This document shows positions 29,871 to 42,402 of a stretch of DNA of 64,000 nt, in pieces. A model generated the notes under the pieces. That model made no database searches, was not told the DNA's origin, and was given only the letters and a program-made list of their open reading frames with translations. Every line of letters starts with the position of its first letter. The stretch's first letter is position 1. The stretch is taken from NCBI GenBank assembly GCA_037178625.1, contig CM074127.1, forward strand, positions 4,154,001-4,218,000. Direction: 5' to 3'. The translations under genes and the position numbers were made by a program. Origin of the DNA: Skeletonema tropicum (Eukaryota; Bacillariophyta; Thalassiosirophyceae; Thalassiosirales; Thalassiosiraceae).

Positions 29871-31484
29871 ATGTCTGCCCTTCTCGCTTTGGCCGATGCT
29901 GCCACTATGCTTTCCGATGAGGAATGTGCTGACATCACAGCTTCCCTGCCGTCCGATGAGGCCTCATCATCGACTCGAGCTTCAAGCCCCTCTGATATTG
30001 GGTCCGCCATTCAACCTCTTCCACCTCTTCCTGGAAAGGATGGAAACAAGAGGCGCCCTGTAAAGAAGCGCATAGTGCTGCCGGAGGCTCAGGTCCAAGC
30101 ACTTCCGAATATTAACATTTCCCGGGTGATCGCGGCCCAGACACAGCCCAATAGTTTCTACGCCAGCGCCCAGCTCTCAGCATTTCAACCTGCTCAGCTA
30201 CCTGCTCAGCTACCCGCCCAGCTACCTGCCCAGTTACCTGCTCAACTTCATGATGAGTATGCCCCTCCCATGCCATTGTCTATGCTCCCCAAGAAGAAGC
30301 GAAAGAAGAAGAAGGAGGAGCGCTACAATGACCTCCAGGGTCAGTATCTCGCGACAAGTTGGTATTTCAACGAGTCTTCCTTTCCTGTGACGCTCATGGC
30401 CATTATTGAATCACAGGGGAACCAATCGCCCTGTATAACCTTCCTCTCTGATGATCAGCGATTTGTAATCATAGATCCTGCTAGACTCGAGAAGGAAATT
30501 TTCCCCAAGCACTTCGACTTGCGTACACCTACCCTGGAGGAATTCTCAGTAATGTTGAATCTATGGGGGTTTGAGAAAAGTGTGGACAAGTTATTCCCCA
30601 ATGTTGCTGTATACAAACATGAACAGTTCTTGAAGGGTGACTGGGAGAAATGTCTCAAGATCGAAATGCCCGCTGGGTCTTTGGAGGAATTAAGCAAGAT
30701 TCAAGTGCTATCTCCAAAAGCAAGCGCTGCTTCTACACCATCCTCGGAGCCAAAGCAGACCCCTCGCAAGCGGCCGCGAAGGGGAAATGGTGTTCCTCTG
30801 CCACCACCTGAGCTTGTAGCTGGCTTTTCTCCGGAATCTATTCAGTCCCCAAAACAAGTTGCCCCGTCTATGGTTTCTATCCCTCGTAGAATATCCCAAG
30901 AAATTGAGCCCTCTCTTGGACAATCTTCCCTTGGGAATGCGACTCAGTCGTTGCTCCTTTCACAGTTACAGTTAGGACAGAATCAGGTATTGCAAAACAT
31001 GATGTTGGGTCAACCATCCAACCCGCAGCTGCAGCAAAATCTTGTTGAAAATTCCTTAACGGGCAGAAGAATTAGTTTAGATTCCAACCCATTGATTCAA
31101 AGATTTCGTTATCCCCGACCTTCGACTGCTATTGCACCCGAGACGGATGAAACTGTTGAAATGAATCAAAGCAGCGCATCTGATTATCTTGAACCTTCGG
31201 GCATTTCAAGGATAATTTCTGATGATCTTAGTTCTCTGGAAGGCAAGTTGAGTTCAAAACAATTAGATGTCATGACAGAGCAGTTCCTTGCACAAAGTAA
31301 TGCTAGGCTCAAGTCGCGACCAGCTGGGATCAAAGGGCCCTCTAGTGTGTCTCGGCGTTCCCAACGATCGAATTCTTTGCCACCCGGGAGCGGCTATGGA
31401 GTTCAACCAGGCCAGTTTCAACTGCAAGCAATTCTTGCTAATCGACAAGGGCTAGGCAGCACTCGCAGGACGACACTGTTTTGA
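29871..31484 (+). CDS. Heat-shock-factor-type transcription factor, divergent paralogue
   Basis: A 537-residue product from the ATG at 29871 (CCACC-ATG context, MSALLALADAATMLSDEE); an in-frame upstream start at 29814 would add 19 residues. Seen: an acidic/Ser-rich N-terminus, about five tandem PAQL units (about 107-126), a strong basic cluster PKKKRKKKKEER (about 140-151, probable nuclear localisation signal), and an HSF-type domain (about 171-264): FPVTLMAIIESQ, ITFLSDDQRFVIIDPARL, TLEEFSVMLNLWGFEK and FPNVAVYKHEQFLKGDWEKC. The domain is closely similar to the gene at 27825, including the loss of the standard RQLNMYGF core. The C-terminal half is Gln/Ser-rich, as in activation domains. Confidence 0.75.
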   Translation: MSALLALADAATMLSDEECADITASLPSDEASSSTRASSPSDIGSAIQPLPPLPGKDGNKRRPVKKRIVLPEAQVQALPNINISRVIAAQTQPNSFYASAQLSAFQPAQLPAQLPAQLPAQLPAQLHDEYAPPMPLSMLPKKKRKKKKEERYNDLQGQYLATSWYFNESSFPVTLMAIIESQGNQSPCITFLSDDQRFVIIDPARLEKEIFPKHFDLRTPTLEEFSVMLNLWGFEKSVDKLFPNVAVYKHEQFLKGDWEKCLKIEMPAGSLEELSKIQVLSPKASAASTPSSEPKQTPRKRPRRGNGVPLPPPELVAGFSPESIQSPKQVAPSMVSIPRRISQEIEPSLGQSSLGNATQSLLLSQLQLGQNQVLQNMMLGQPSNPQLQQNLVENSLTGRRISLDSNPLIQRFRYPRPSTAIAPETDETVEMNQSSASDYLEPSGISRIISDDLSSLEGKLSSKQLDVMTEQFLAQSNARLKSRPAGIKGPSSVSRRSQRSNSLPPGSGYGVQPGQFQLQAILANRQGLGSTRRTTLF

Positions 31485-31667
31485 ATGTGAATATAAGTAT
31501 AAATAGGTAACAGAAATTTTAATATAATCAATCTAATCAAAAGAAGTATATCTAGCTTCAGTTGATAACCATCATTTCATTAAAGATAATTTTTCATTAT
31601 GCGCTGGCAAGTACCTATGATGAGCACTAGAACGATTTGATACCTATCTCGAAGTTGTCTCATAAAC

Positions 31668-33340
31668 TTATGATATCCAGTTTTCACCGGTTCCAGAAGA
31701 AACAGCCCCAGATCCGAGGGGAGCGAATTCTTCATTGGAAATGCTAAAATTGCCCTTCTTTCCTTTGTTTCCCGCCTTGGCACCCTTTGACTGAGCTTTG
31801 GCTGCAGCCTCAGCATTTGCCTTGCGAATATCCTTGGCAGTGGGAACACTTCCACGAGGTTGCTCCGAATACCACTGCTTCTTTGCTTTGAGTTCATCGA
31901 CAGAAGCAGCAACGCCATCTAAGCTAGTAGGGGGGCTCAAAGTAATGAGTCCAAACTGGTCGAACAAATCAAGACTGATAGAGAATGCAGGAGCTTTGTT
32001 GGATTTCTTCGTCTTAAGCTTCTTTTTTCCCTTGCCTTTCCCGAAGTAATTTACTTCATCTTCAGCCTTCTTGGTAACAGCTTTGAAACCAGCGAAAGGA
32101 TCATCTTTGACAGCGACAACATCAGCCTTGGCCTTTTCCTCTGCCTCTTTGGCCTTCTTCGCTTCCTCCTCTTGGGAGTCAGTGAGGTAAGTCTTTGTCA
32201 AGTAATCAGCTAAATAATCACAAAGAGCCATCTCTTCCTCGTAAGGAGTCTTTGCTAATTCCTCTTCTTCTTTCTTTTTGAGCCATGCGGCTTTCTCCTC
32301 CTCACGGCGCTTCTTCTCCTCTTCATACTGCATCTGACGTTGAGCTTTAATAGCACGCTGATTGTGGTACCAATCATTTGTTTTCTCGCGGAACTCAGTA
32401 CGGAGAGTGTTCTTCTCCTTGAACTTGTCATCAATTTTACCCTTGATAACATCACGCTGCTTGACGAGTTCGTCGACAGTACCACGTTGACTACTTTGCT
32501 TATCAAGCAAATCTTTCAAAATTTTCGATTGCGCGTCAATCTCCTTCTGAATGCTATCAATCTCCTTGTCTTTGGCATTGAGATCAGCCTGGATAACCTT
32601 GCGGTCATCCTTGATGGTATCTAAGTCGCCCTGTTTCGATTTGAGTTCTTCGGCTGTGCGCCTGGAAGCCTGCAGCGCTTCGATGTCCTTGATAAGTTTC
32701 TTCTCATCAGAAAGACTCATGGATGAAGTTTCTTGTTTACGCTGCAACCTGTTGATCTCCTTCTCGATATCAGCTAAGTTGGTGAATTTCATGGTACTAC
32801 GTGCATTTTTCTGCTGCCCAATGATTTGATCGGCCTTCATCTTGACAATTTCAAGGCGAGCTCGGATCTGCCTCTTCTGTTCAATCATGAGGCCCTTACG
32901 GTTTTTGAGCTTGTTAAGAGCATCACGTTCGCGGCCTATGGGGGTGTTTTTCTGTTTCCCCATAGCATCGTCGATTTTAGTCTGGACGACTTTGCGTTCT
33001 TCGCGGAGGGAGTCAATCTCTGCATCGATAGCGGCAATGGCGGCGGTTTGCTCATCCTTGGAAGGGCGCTCAATCTGCAATTAAGAAATGATGGTAAGTG
33101 TCAGAAATGATATGCCTAAATTCATAATAAAATGGTAATACTCAGCAACATTCAACATAAACGCACCCTTTTGATGGGCTTGCTCAAATCATAAAGTTCC
33201 TCAATAGGAACTTGCTCCTTCTCGCCTTTGTTGTCCTTGTTTTTTCCAACAGCGGCGGCACCATTAGCATCATTCTCGGGAGGGGAGGCGTCATCCACGA
33301 CGGGTTCAGCTGGAGGGGTGGGGATGGTTTCGTCGGTCAT
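31668..33340 (-). CDS. Bfr1-like coiled-coil protein, 2 exons
   Basis: Resembles the Bfr1 family, polysome- and mRNP-associated coiled-coil proteins linked to secretion and nuclear segregation in yeast. Exon 1 is 33340-33167, exon 2 is 33074-31668; the 92-bp intron (GTGCGT ... TTGCAG) is in phase 0 and joins SKPIKR to IERPSKDEQ. The product is 526 residues. Seen: an acidic N-terminus, a long heptad-type coiled coil (about 60-330) with the family-like opening EIDSLREERKVVQTKIDDA and the middle motif TEFREKTNDWYHNQRAIKAQ, an Arg/Glu-rich helix EEEKKRREEEKAAWLKKKEEEE, the conserved MALCDYLADYLTKTYL, and a Lys/Gly-rich C-terminal tail. The 183-bp gap to the HSF gene on the left is convergent. Confidence 0.7.
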
Positions 33341-33863
33341 GGTCGCAGCTTATATATGTGTTACAATTATTAAGATTCACTGAATAGTGTCGGCTGTAGT
33401 TTCATGGTGCATTGCGTTCCACTCAGCAGGATCCTGAAATCTGCGGCTGATAGGGAGCGGAGGTGCACGACGGTTCACGGCGGCGGTTAGCGTCTATTGG
33501 AAAATTCTATTACTTATTTCTAGATTTGTGACACGTTAACTTTCAGAAATTGCTGATTACTTGTCTTTATACGTAACGTACTACGATAATGTGACAAAAA
33601 AGAAGGAAAAGACGAGAGACGTTAATCGTCAACTTACAAGAGGCGAAACGGTGTGATCGAGAGGAAAAATCTACGTAAGCAATGTAGGTAGGAATCAATA
33701 TAGTATAAAGACAAACCCTCGGAATTTCGAATTTTCTAAGTACCTCTCTCAAGAGCATCCATACTTCTTACTCTTCCTCAGCACAGGATACTGAAAGCAT
33801 CAGAGCAAAAAAGCTTGGATCAAAGCAATTGAACACATTAATAAAATGGCTGAGAAAAAGAAA
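33341..33863. other. Unique sequence left of satellite
   Basis: Holds the Bfr1-like promoter and the junction with the satellite. At 33795-33929 there is a 44-codon open frame (KKAWIKAIEHINKMAEKKK, ending NNDAAS-stop) whose last third runs into the satellite spacer; part of it resembles the spacer segment EAWFKAINA at about 34171. No complete gene is evident. Confidence 0.4.
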
Positions 33864-34233
33864 AGTGATATCAGAATGAATGATGAGAACTTCTATCGAG
33901 GAATAGAGAACAATGATGCAGCTTCATAAACTTCCCTTTTTCGCTCTGAAACTGCTGGGGCTGGGGTCCAATTTGGATTTGGGCTCGCCACCAGCATCAC
34001 AAAAATGTGAAGACATAAATATAGCAATGAACTGCTAGAAATGAAGAAATTATAAAGGGGCGAAAGCAGAGAAGCACATAATACGCTGCGACCGCAAATA
34101 CTGCGTGTAACTTGATTGGTACAATACAATTACTACAGCTACCATACACCCTGAAATGTGAAGCTTGGTTCAAAGCAATAAATGCATAAATGAAACCGCT
34201 CAGAACAAAAAAAGTGAAACATTGCGTGTAAAT
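33864..34233. repeat. Satellite spacer, copy 1
   Basis: A 370-bp segment unrelated to the monomer, starting AGTGATATCAGAATGAATG and ending just before TATCAACGACGACTATATTG. It recurs at 37949 and 42033. Small minus-strand frames of 78 and 80 codons are identical in all three copies but have no domain content. Confidence 0.85.
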
Positions 34234-37200
34234 TATCAACGACGACTATATTGGGCAACTAGTAGCGGCTTATGAGCGTGTCAACGACAGCAGAAAAGAT
34301 TTGGTTGAAAGTGGTGATGCTGGCCAGCCCACACTGGACCTCTCACATCAGCTACGAGGTTATAGCATCGCTTCTACGGACGCTAGTCGTCTGAGCAGTA
34401 CCAAATGTGCTTGATTAGTATCAACGACGACTGTAATGGACCATTAGCAGCGGCTCATGCCCATCTAGATAGCAAAAGATATGATTTGGTGAATGTGGTG
34501 CTGCCGGCCAGCCCACACTGGACCTCTCACATCAGCTACGACGTTGTAGCATCGCTTCTACGGACGCTAGTCGTCTGAGCAGTACAAATGTGCTTGCTTA
34601 GTATCAACGACGATTGTAATGGGCCACTAGCAACGGCTCATGCCCATACTGACGGCGAAAGATATGATTTAATTGAATGTGGTGCTGCCGGCCAGCACAC
34701 ACTGGACCTCTCACATCAGCTACGATGTTGTAGCATCGCTTCTACGGACGCTAGTCGTCTGAGCAGTACAAATGTGCTTGCTTAGTATGAGTCAGACTAA
34801 AATGGGCCACTAGCAGCGGCTCATGCCAATACTGACGGCTAATAGATACGATTTGTTTGAATGTGGTGCTGCCGGCCAGCCCACACTGGACCTCTCACAT
34901 CAGCTACGAGGTTGTAGCACCGCTTCTACGGACGCTAGTAGTCTGAGCAGTACCAAATGTGCTTGATTAGTATCAACGACGACTGTAGTGGGCCACTAGC
35001 AACGGCTCATGCCCATACTGACGGCTAAAAGACACGATTTGGTTGAATGTGGTGCTGCCGGCCAGCCCACACTGGACCTCTCACATCAACAACAAGGTTG
35101 TAGCATCGCTTCTACGGACGCTAAGTAGTCGTCTGAGCAGTACAAATGTGCTTAATTAGTTTGAGGCAGACTAAAATGGGCCATTAGCAGTTGCTCATGC
35201 CCATACTGTGGCTAATAGATACGATTTGGTTGAATGTGGTGCTGCCGGCCAGCCCACACGCCTGAACCTCTCACATCAGCTACGACGTTGTAGCATCGCT
35301 TCTACGGACGCTAGTAGTCTGAGCAGTACAAATGTGCTTGCTTAGTATCAACGACGACTGTAATGGTCCACTAGCAGCGGCTCATGCCCATACTGACGGC
35401 TAATAGATACGATTTGGTTGAATGTGGTGCTGCCGGCAAGCCCACACTGGACCTCTCACATCAACTACGAGGTTGTAGCATCGCTTCTACGGACGCTAGT
35501 CGTCTGAGCAGTACAAATGTGCCTGCTTAGTATCAACGACGACTGTAATGGGCCACTAGCAGCGGCTCATGCCCATACTAACGGTGAAAGATATGATTTA
35601 ATTGAATGTCGTGCTGCCGGCCAGCACACACTGGACCTCTCACATCAGCTACGATGTAGTAGCATCGCTTCTACGGACGCTAGTCGTCTGAGCAGTACAA
35701 ATGTGCTTGCTTAGTATCAACGACGACTGTAATGGGCCACTAGCAGCGGCTCATGCCCATACTGACGGCGAAAGATACGATTTGGTTGAATGTGGTGCTG
35801 CCGGCCAGCCCACACTGGACCTCTCACATCAGCTACGAGGTTGTAGCATCGCTTCTACGGACGCTAGTCGTCTGAGCAGTACCAAATGTGCTTGATTAGT
35901 ATCAACGACGACTGTAGTGGGCCACTAGCAACGGCTCATGCCCATACTGACGGCTAAAAGACACGATTTGGTTGAATGTGGTGCTGCCGGCCAGCCCACA
36001 CTGGACCTCTCACATCAACAACAAGGTTGTAGCATCGCTTCTACGGACGCTAAGTAGTCGTCTGAGCAGTACAAATGTGCTTACTTAGTATCAACGACGA
36101 TTGTAATGGGCCACTAGCAGCGGCTCATGCCCATACTGACGGCTAAAAGATACGATTTGGTTGAATGTGGTGCTGCCAGCCAGCACACACTGGACCTCTC
36201 ACATCAGCTACGATGTTGTAGCATCACTTCTACGGACGCTAGTCGTCTGAGCAGTACAAATGTGCTTGCTTAGTATCAACGACGACTGTAATGGGCCACT
36301 AGCAGCGGCTCATGCCCATACTGACGGCTAATAGATACGATTTGGTTGAATGTGGTGCTGCTGGCCAGCCCACACTGGACCTCTTACATCCGCTATGACG
36401 TTGTAGCATCGCTTCTACGGACGCTAGTCGTCTGAGCAGTACAAATGTGCTTGATTAGTTTGAGGCAGACTATAATGGGCCATTAGCAGCGGCTTATGCC
36501 CATACTGTTGCTACTAGATTCGATTTGGTTGAATGTGGTGCTGCCGGCCAGCCCACACTGGACCTCTCACATCAGCTGCGACGTTGTAGCACCGCTTCTT
36601 CGGACGCTAGTCGTCTGAGCAGTACAAATGTGCTTGCTTAGTATCAACGACGACTGTAATGGGCCACTAGCAGCGGCTCATGCCCATACTGACGGCTAAT
36701 AGATTCGATTTGGTTGAATGTGGTGCTGCCGGCAAGCCCACACTGGACCTCTCACATCAGCTACGATGTTGTAGCATCGCTTCTACGGACGCTAGTCGTC
36801 TGAGCAGTACAAATGTGCTTGCTTAGTATCAACGACGACTGTAATGGGCCACTAGCAGCGGCTCATGCCCATACTGACGGCGAAAGATACGATTTGGTTG
36901 AATATGGTGCTGCCGGCCAGCCCACACTGGACCTCTCACATCAGCTACGACGTTGTAGCATCGCTTCTACGGACGCTAGTCGTCTGAGCAGTACAAATGT
37001 GCTTGCTTAGTATCAACGACGACTGTAATGGGCCACTAGCAGCGGCTCATGCCCATACTGACGGCTAATAGATACGATTTGGTTGAATGTGGTGCTGCCG
37101 GCCATCCCACACTGGACCTCTTACATCCGCTATGACGTTGTAGCATCGCTTCTACGGACGCTAGTCGTCTGAGCAGTACAAATGTGCTTGATTAGTTTGA

Positions 37201-37948
37201 GGCAGACTCTAATGGGCCATTAGCAGCGGCTTATGCCCATACTGTTGCTACTAGATTCGATTTGGTTGAATGTGGTGCTGCCGGCCAGCCCACACTGGAC
37301 CTCTCACATCAGCTGCGACGTTGTAGCATCGTTTCTACGGACGCTAGTCGTCTGAGCAGTACAAATGTGCTTGCTTAGTATCAACGACGACTGTAATGGG
37401 CCACTAGCAGCGGCTCATGCCCATACTGACGGCTAATAGATTCGATTTGGTTGAATGTGGTGCTGCCGGCCAGCCCACACTGGACCTCTCACATCAGCTA
37501 CGATGTTGTAGCATCGCTTCTACGGACGCTAGTCGTCTGAGCAGTACAAATGTGCTTGCTTAGTATCAACGACGACTGTAATGGGCCACTAGCAGCGGCT
37601 CATGCCCATACTGACGGCTAATAGATACGATTTGGTTGAATGTGGTGCTGCCGGCCAGCCCACACTGGACCTCTCACATCAGCTACGACGTTGTAGCATC
37701 GCTTCTACGGACGCTAGTCGTCTGAGCAGTACAAATGTGCTTGCTTAGTATCAACGACGACTGTAATGGGCCACTAGCAGCGGCTCATGCCCATACTGAC
37801 GGCTAATAGATACGATTTGGTTGAATGTGGTGCTGCCGGCCAGCCCACACTGGACCTCTCACATCAACTACGAGATTGTAGCATCGCTTCTACGGACGCT
37901 AGTAGTCTGAGCAGTACAAATGTGCTTGATTAGTTTGAGGCAGACTAA

Positions 37949-38318
37949 AGTGATATCAGAATGAATGATGAGAACTTCTATCGAGGAATAGAGAACAATG
38001 ATGCAGCTTCATAAACTTCCCTTTTTCGCTCTGAAACTGCTGGGGCTGGGGTCCAATTTGGATTTGGGCTCGCCACCAGCATCACAAAAATGTGAAGACA
38101 TAAATATAGCAATGAACTGCTAGAAATGAAGAAATTATAAAGGGGCGAAAGCAGAGAAGCACATAATACGCTGCGACCGCAAATACTGCGTGTAACTTGA
38201 TTGGTACAATACAATTACTACAGCTACCATACACCCTGAAATGTGAAGCTTGGTTCAAAGCAATAAATGCATAAATGAAACCGCTCAGAACAAAAAAAGT
38301 GAAACATTGCGTGTAAAT
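37949..38318. repeat. Satellite spacer, copy 2
   Basis: Essentially identical to the copy at 33864; here it is preceded by a truncated monomer (GTTTGAGGCAGACTAA) rather than unique DNA. Confidence 0.85.
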
Positions 38319-41300
38319 TATCAACGACGACTATATTGGGCAACTAGTAGCGGCTTATGAGCGTGTCAACGACAGCAGAAAAGATTTGGTTGAAAGTGGT
38401 GATGCTGGCCAGCCCACACTGGACCTCTCACATCAGCTACGAGGTTATAGCATCGCTTCTACGGACGCTAGTCGTCTGAGCAGTACCAAATGTGCTTGCT
38501 TAGTATCAACGACGACTGTAATGGACCATTAGCAGCGGCTCATGCCCATCTAGATAGCAAAAGATATGATTTGGTGAATGTGGTGCTGCCGGCCAGCCCA
38601 CACTGGACCTCTCACATCAGCTACGACGTTGTAGCATCGCTTCTACGGACGCTAGTCGTCTGAGCAGTACAAATGTGCTTGCTTAGTATCAACGACGATT
38701 GTAATGGGCCACTAGCAACGGCTCATGCCCATACTGACGGCGAAAGATATGATTTAATTGAATGTCGTGCTGCCGGCCAGCACACACTGGACCTCTCACA
38801 TCAGCTACGATGTTGTAGCATCGCTTCTACGGACGCTAGTCGTCTGAGCAGTACAAATGTGCTTGATTAGTATGAGTCAGACTAAAATGGGCCACTAGCA
38901 GCGGCTCATGCCAATACTGACGGCTAATAGATACGATTTGTTTGAATGTGGTGCTGCCGGCCAGCCCACACTGGACCTCTCACATCAGCTACGAGGTTGT
39001 AGCACCGCTTCTACGGACGCTAGTAGTCTGAGCAGTACCAAATGTGCTTGATTAGTATCAACGACGACTGTAGTGGGCCACTAGCAACGGCTCATGCCCA
39101 TACTGACGGCTAAAAGACACGATTTGGTTGAATGTGGTGCTGCCGGCCAGCCCACACTGGACCTCTCACATCAACAACAAGGTTGTAGCATCGCTTCTAC
39201 GGACGCTAAGTAGTCGTCTGAGCAGTACAAATGTGCTTAATTAGTTTGAGGCAGACTAAAATGGGCCATTAGCAGTTGCTCATGCCCATACTGTGGCTAA
39301 TAGATACGATTTGGTTGAATGTGGTGCTGCCGGCCAGCCCACACGCCTGAACCTCTCACATCAGCTACGACGTTGTAGCATCGCTTCTACGGACGCTAGT
39401 AGTCTGAGCAGTACAAATGTGCTTGCTTAGTATCAACGACGACTGTAATGGTCCACTAGCAGCGGCTCATGCCCATACTGACGGCTAATAGATACGATTT
39501 GGTTGAATGTGGTGCTGCCGGCCAGCCCACACTGGACCTCTCACATCAACTACGAGGTTGTAGCATCGCTTCTACGGACGCTAGTCGTCTGAGCAGTACA
39601 AATGTGCCTGCTTAGTATCAACGACGACTGTAATGGGCCACTAGCAGCGGCTCATGCCCATACTAACGGTGAAAGATATGATTTAATTGAATGTCGTGCT
39701 GCCGGCCAGCACACACTGGACCTCTCACATCAGCTACGATGTTGTAGCATCGCTTCTACGGACGCTAGTCGTCTGAGCAGTACAAATGTGCTTGCTTAGT
39801 ATCAACGACGACTGTAATGGGCCACTAGCAGCGGCTCATGCCCATACTGACGGCGAAAGATACGATTTGGTTGAATGTGGTGCTGCCGGCCAGCCCACAC
39901 TGGACCTCTCACATCAGCTACGAGGTTGTAGCATCGCTTCTACGGACGCTAGTCGTCTGAGCAGTACAAATGTGCTTGATTAGTATCAACGACGACTGTA
40001 GTGGGCCACTAGCAACGGCTCATGCCCATACTGACGGCTAAAAGACACGATTTGGTTGAATGTGGTGCTGCCGGCCAGCCCACACTGGACCTCTCACATC
40101 AACAACAAGGTTGTAGCATCGCTTCTACGGACGCTAAGTAGTCGTCTGAGCAGTACAAATGTGCTTACTTAGTATCAACGACGATTGTAATGGGCCACTA
40201 GCAGCGGCTCATGCCCATACTGACGGCTAAAAGATACGATTTGGTTGAATGTGGTGCTGCCGGCCAGCACACACTGGACCTCTCACATCAGCTACGATGT
40301 TGTAGCATCACTTCTACGGACGCTAGTCGTCTGAGCAGTACAAATGTGCTTGCTTAGTATCAACGACGACTGTAATGGGCCACTAGCAGCGGCTCATGCC
40401 CATACTGACGGCTAATAGATACGATTTGGTTGAATGTGGTGCTGCTGGCCAGCCCACACTGGACCTCTTACATCCGCTATGACGTTGTAGCATCGCTTCT
40501 ACGGACGCTAGTCGTCTGAGCAGTACAAATGTGCTTGATTAGTTTGAGGCAGACTATAATGGGCCATTAGCAGCGGCTTATGCCCATACTGTTGCTACTA
40601 GATTCGATTTGGTTGAATGTGGTGCTGCCGGCCAGCCCACACTGGACCTCTCACATCAGCTGCGACGTTGTAGCACCGCTTCTTCGGACGCTAGTCGTCT
40701 GAGCAGTACAAATGTGCTTGCTTAGTATCAACGACGACTGTAATGGGCCACTAGCAGCGGCTCATGCCCATACTGACGGCTAATAGATTCGATTTGGTTG
40801 AATGTGGTGCTGCCGGCAAGCCCACACTGGACCTCTCACATCAGCTACGATGTTGTAGCATCGCTTCTACGGACGCTAGTCGTCTGAGCAGTACAAATGT
40901 GCTTGCTTAGTATCAACGACGACTGTAATGGGCCACTAGCAGCGGCTCATGCCCATACTGACGGCGAAAGATACGATTTGGTTGAATATGGTGCTGCCGG
41001 CCAGCCCACACTGGACCTCTCACATCAGCTACGACGTTGTAGCATCGCTTCTACGGACGCTAGTCGTCTGAGCAGTACAAATGTGCTTGCTTAGTATCAA
41101 CGACGACTGTAATGGGCCACTAGCAGCGGCTCATGCCCATACTGACGGCTAATAGATACGATTTGGTTGAATGTGGTGCTGCCGGCCATCCCACACTGGA
41201 CCTCTTACATCCGCTATGACGTTGTAGCATCGCTTCTACGGACGCTAGTCGTCTGAGCAGTACAAATGTGCTTGATTAGTTTGAGGCAGACTCTAATGGG

Positions 41301-42032
41301 CCATTAGCAGCGGCTTATGCCCATACTGTTGCTACTAGATTCGATTTGGTTGAATGTGGTGCTGCCGGCCAGCCCACACTGGACCTCTCACATCAGCTGC
41401 GACGTTGTAGCATCGTTTCTACGGACGCTAGTCGTCTGAGCAGTACAAATGTGCTTGCTTAGTATCAACGACGACTGTAATGGGCCACTAGCAGCGGCTC
41501 ATGCCCATACTGACGGCTAATAGATTCGATTTGGTTGAATGTGGTGCTGCCGGCCAGCCCACACTGGACCTCTCACATCAGCTACGATGTTGTAGCATCG
41601 CTTCTACGGACGCTAGTCGTCTGAGCAGTACAAATGTGCTTGCTTAGTATCAACGACGACTGTAATGGGCCACTAGCAGCGGCTCATGCCCATACTGACG
41701 GCTAATAGATACGATTTGGTTGAATGTGGTGCTGCCGGCCAGCCCACACTGGACCTCTCACATCAGCTACGACGTTGTAGCATCGCTTCTACGGACGCTA
41801 GTCGTCTGAGCAGTACAAATGTGCTTGCTTAGTATCAACGACGACTGTAATGGGCCACTAGCAGCGGCTCATGCCCATACTGACGGCTAATAGATACGAT
41901 TTGGTTGAATGTGGTGCTGCCGGCCAGCCCACACTGGACCTCTCACATCAACTACGAGATTGTAGCATCGCTTCTACGGACGCTAGTAGTCTGAGCAGTA
42001 CAAATGTGCTTGATTAGTTTGAGGCAGACTAA

Positions 42033-42402
42033 AGTGATATCAGAATGAATGATGAGAACTTCTATCGAGGAATAGAGAACAATGATGCAGCTTCATAAAC
42101 TTCCCTTTTTCGCTCTGAAACTGCTGGGGCTGGGGTCCAATTTGGATTTGGGCTCGCCACCAGCATCACAAAAATGTGAAGACATAAATATAGCAATGAA
42201 CTGCTAGAAATGAAGAAATTATAAAGGGGCGAAAGCAGAGAAGCACATAATACGCTGCGACCGCAAATACTGCGTGTAACTTGATTGGTACAATACAATT
42301 ACTACAGCTACCATACACCCTGAAATGTGAAGCTTGGTTCAAAGCAATAAATGCATAAATGAAACCGCTCAGAACAAAAAAAGTGAAACATTGCGTGTAA
42401 AT
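42033..42402. repeat. Satellite spacer, copy 3
   Basis: Third copy of the spacer, with the same truncated monomer before it as copy 2. No further spacer follows although the monomers continue for about 4.3 kb. Confidence 0.85.

Noticed and set aside
33893..34239. 78- and 80-codon minus-strand frames in the satellite spacer (also at 37978 and 42062) as genes
   Set aside because: They are identical because the DNA is duplicated, overlap each other in different frames, and have no domain or signal that supports coding.
35517..35895. 65-codon satellite frames (MCLLSINDDCNG...) as real genes
   Set aside because: They occur only in monomers lacking the TAATAG variant, end at a fixed TAG made by the repeat itself, and have no independent start context.
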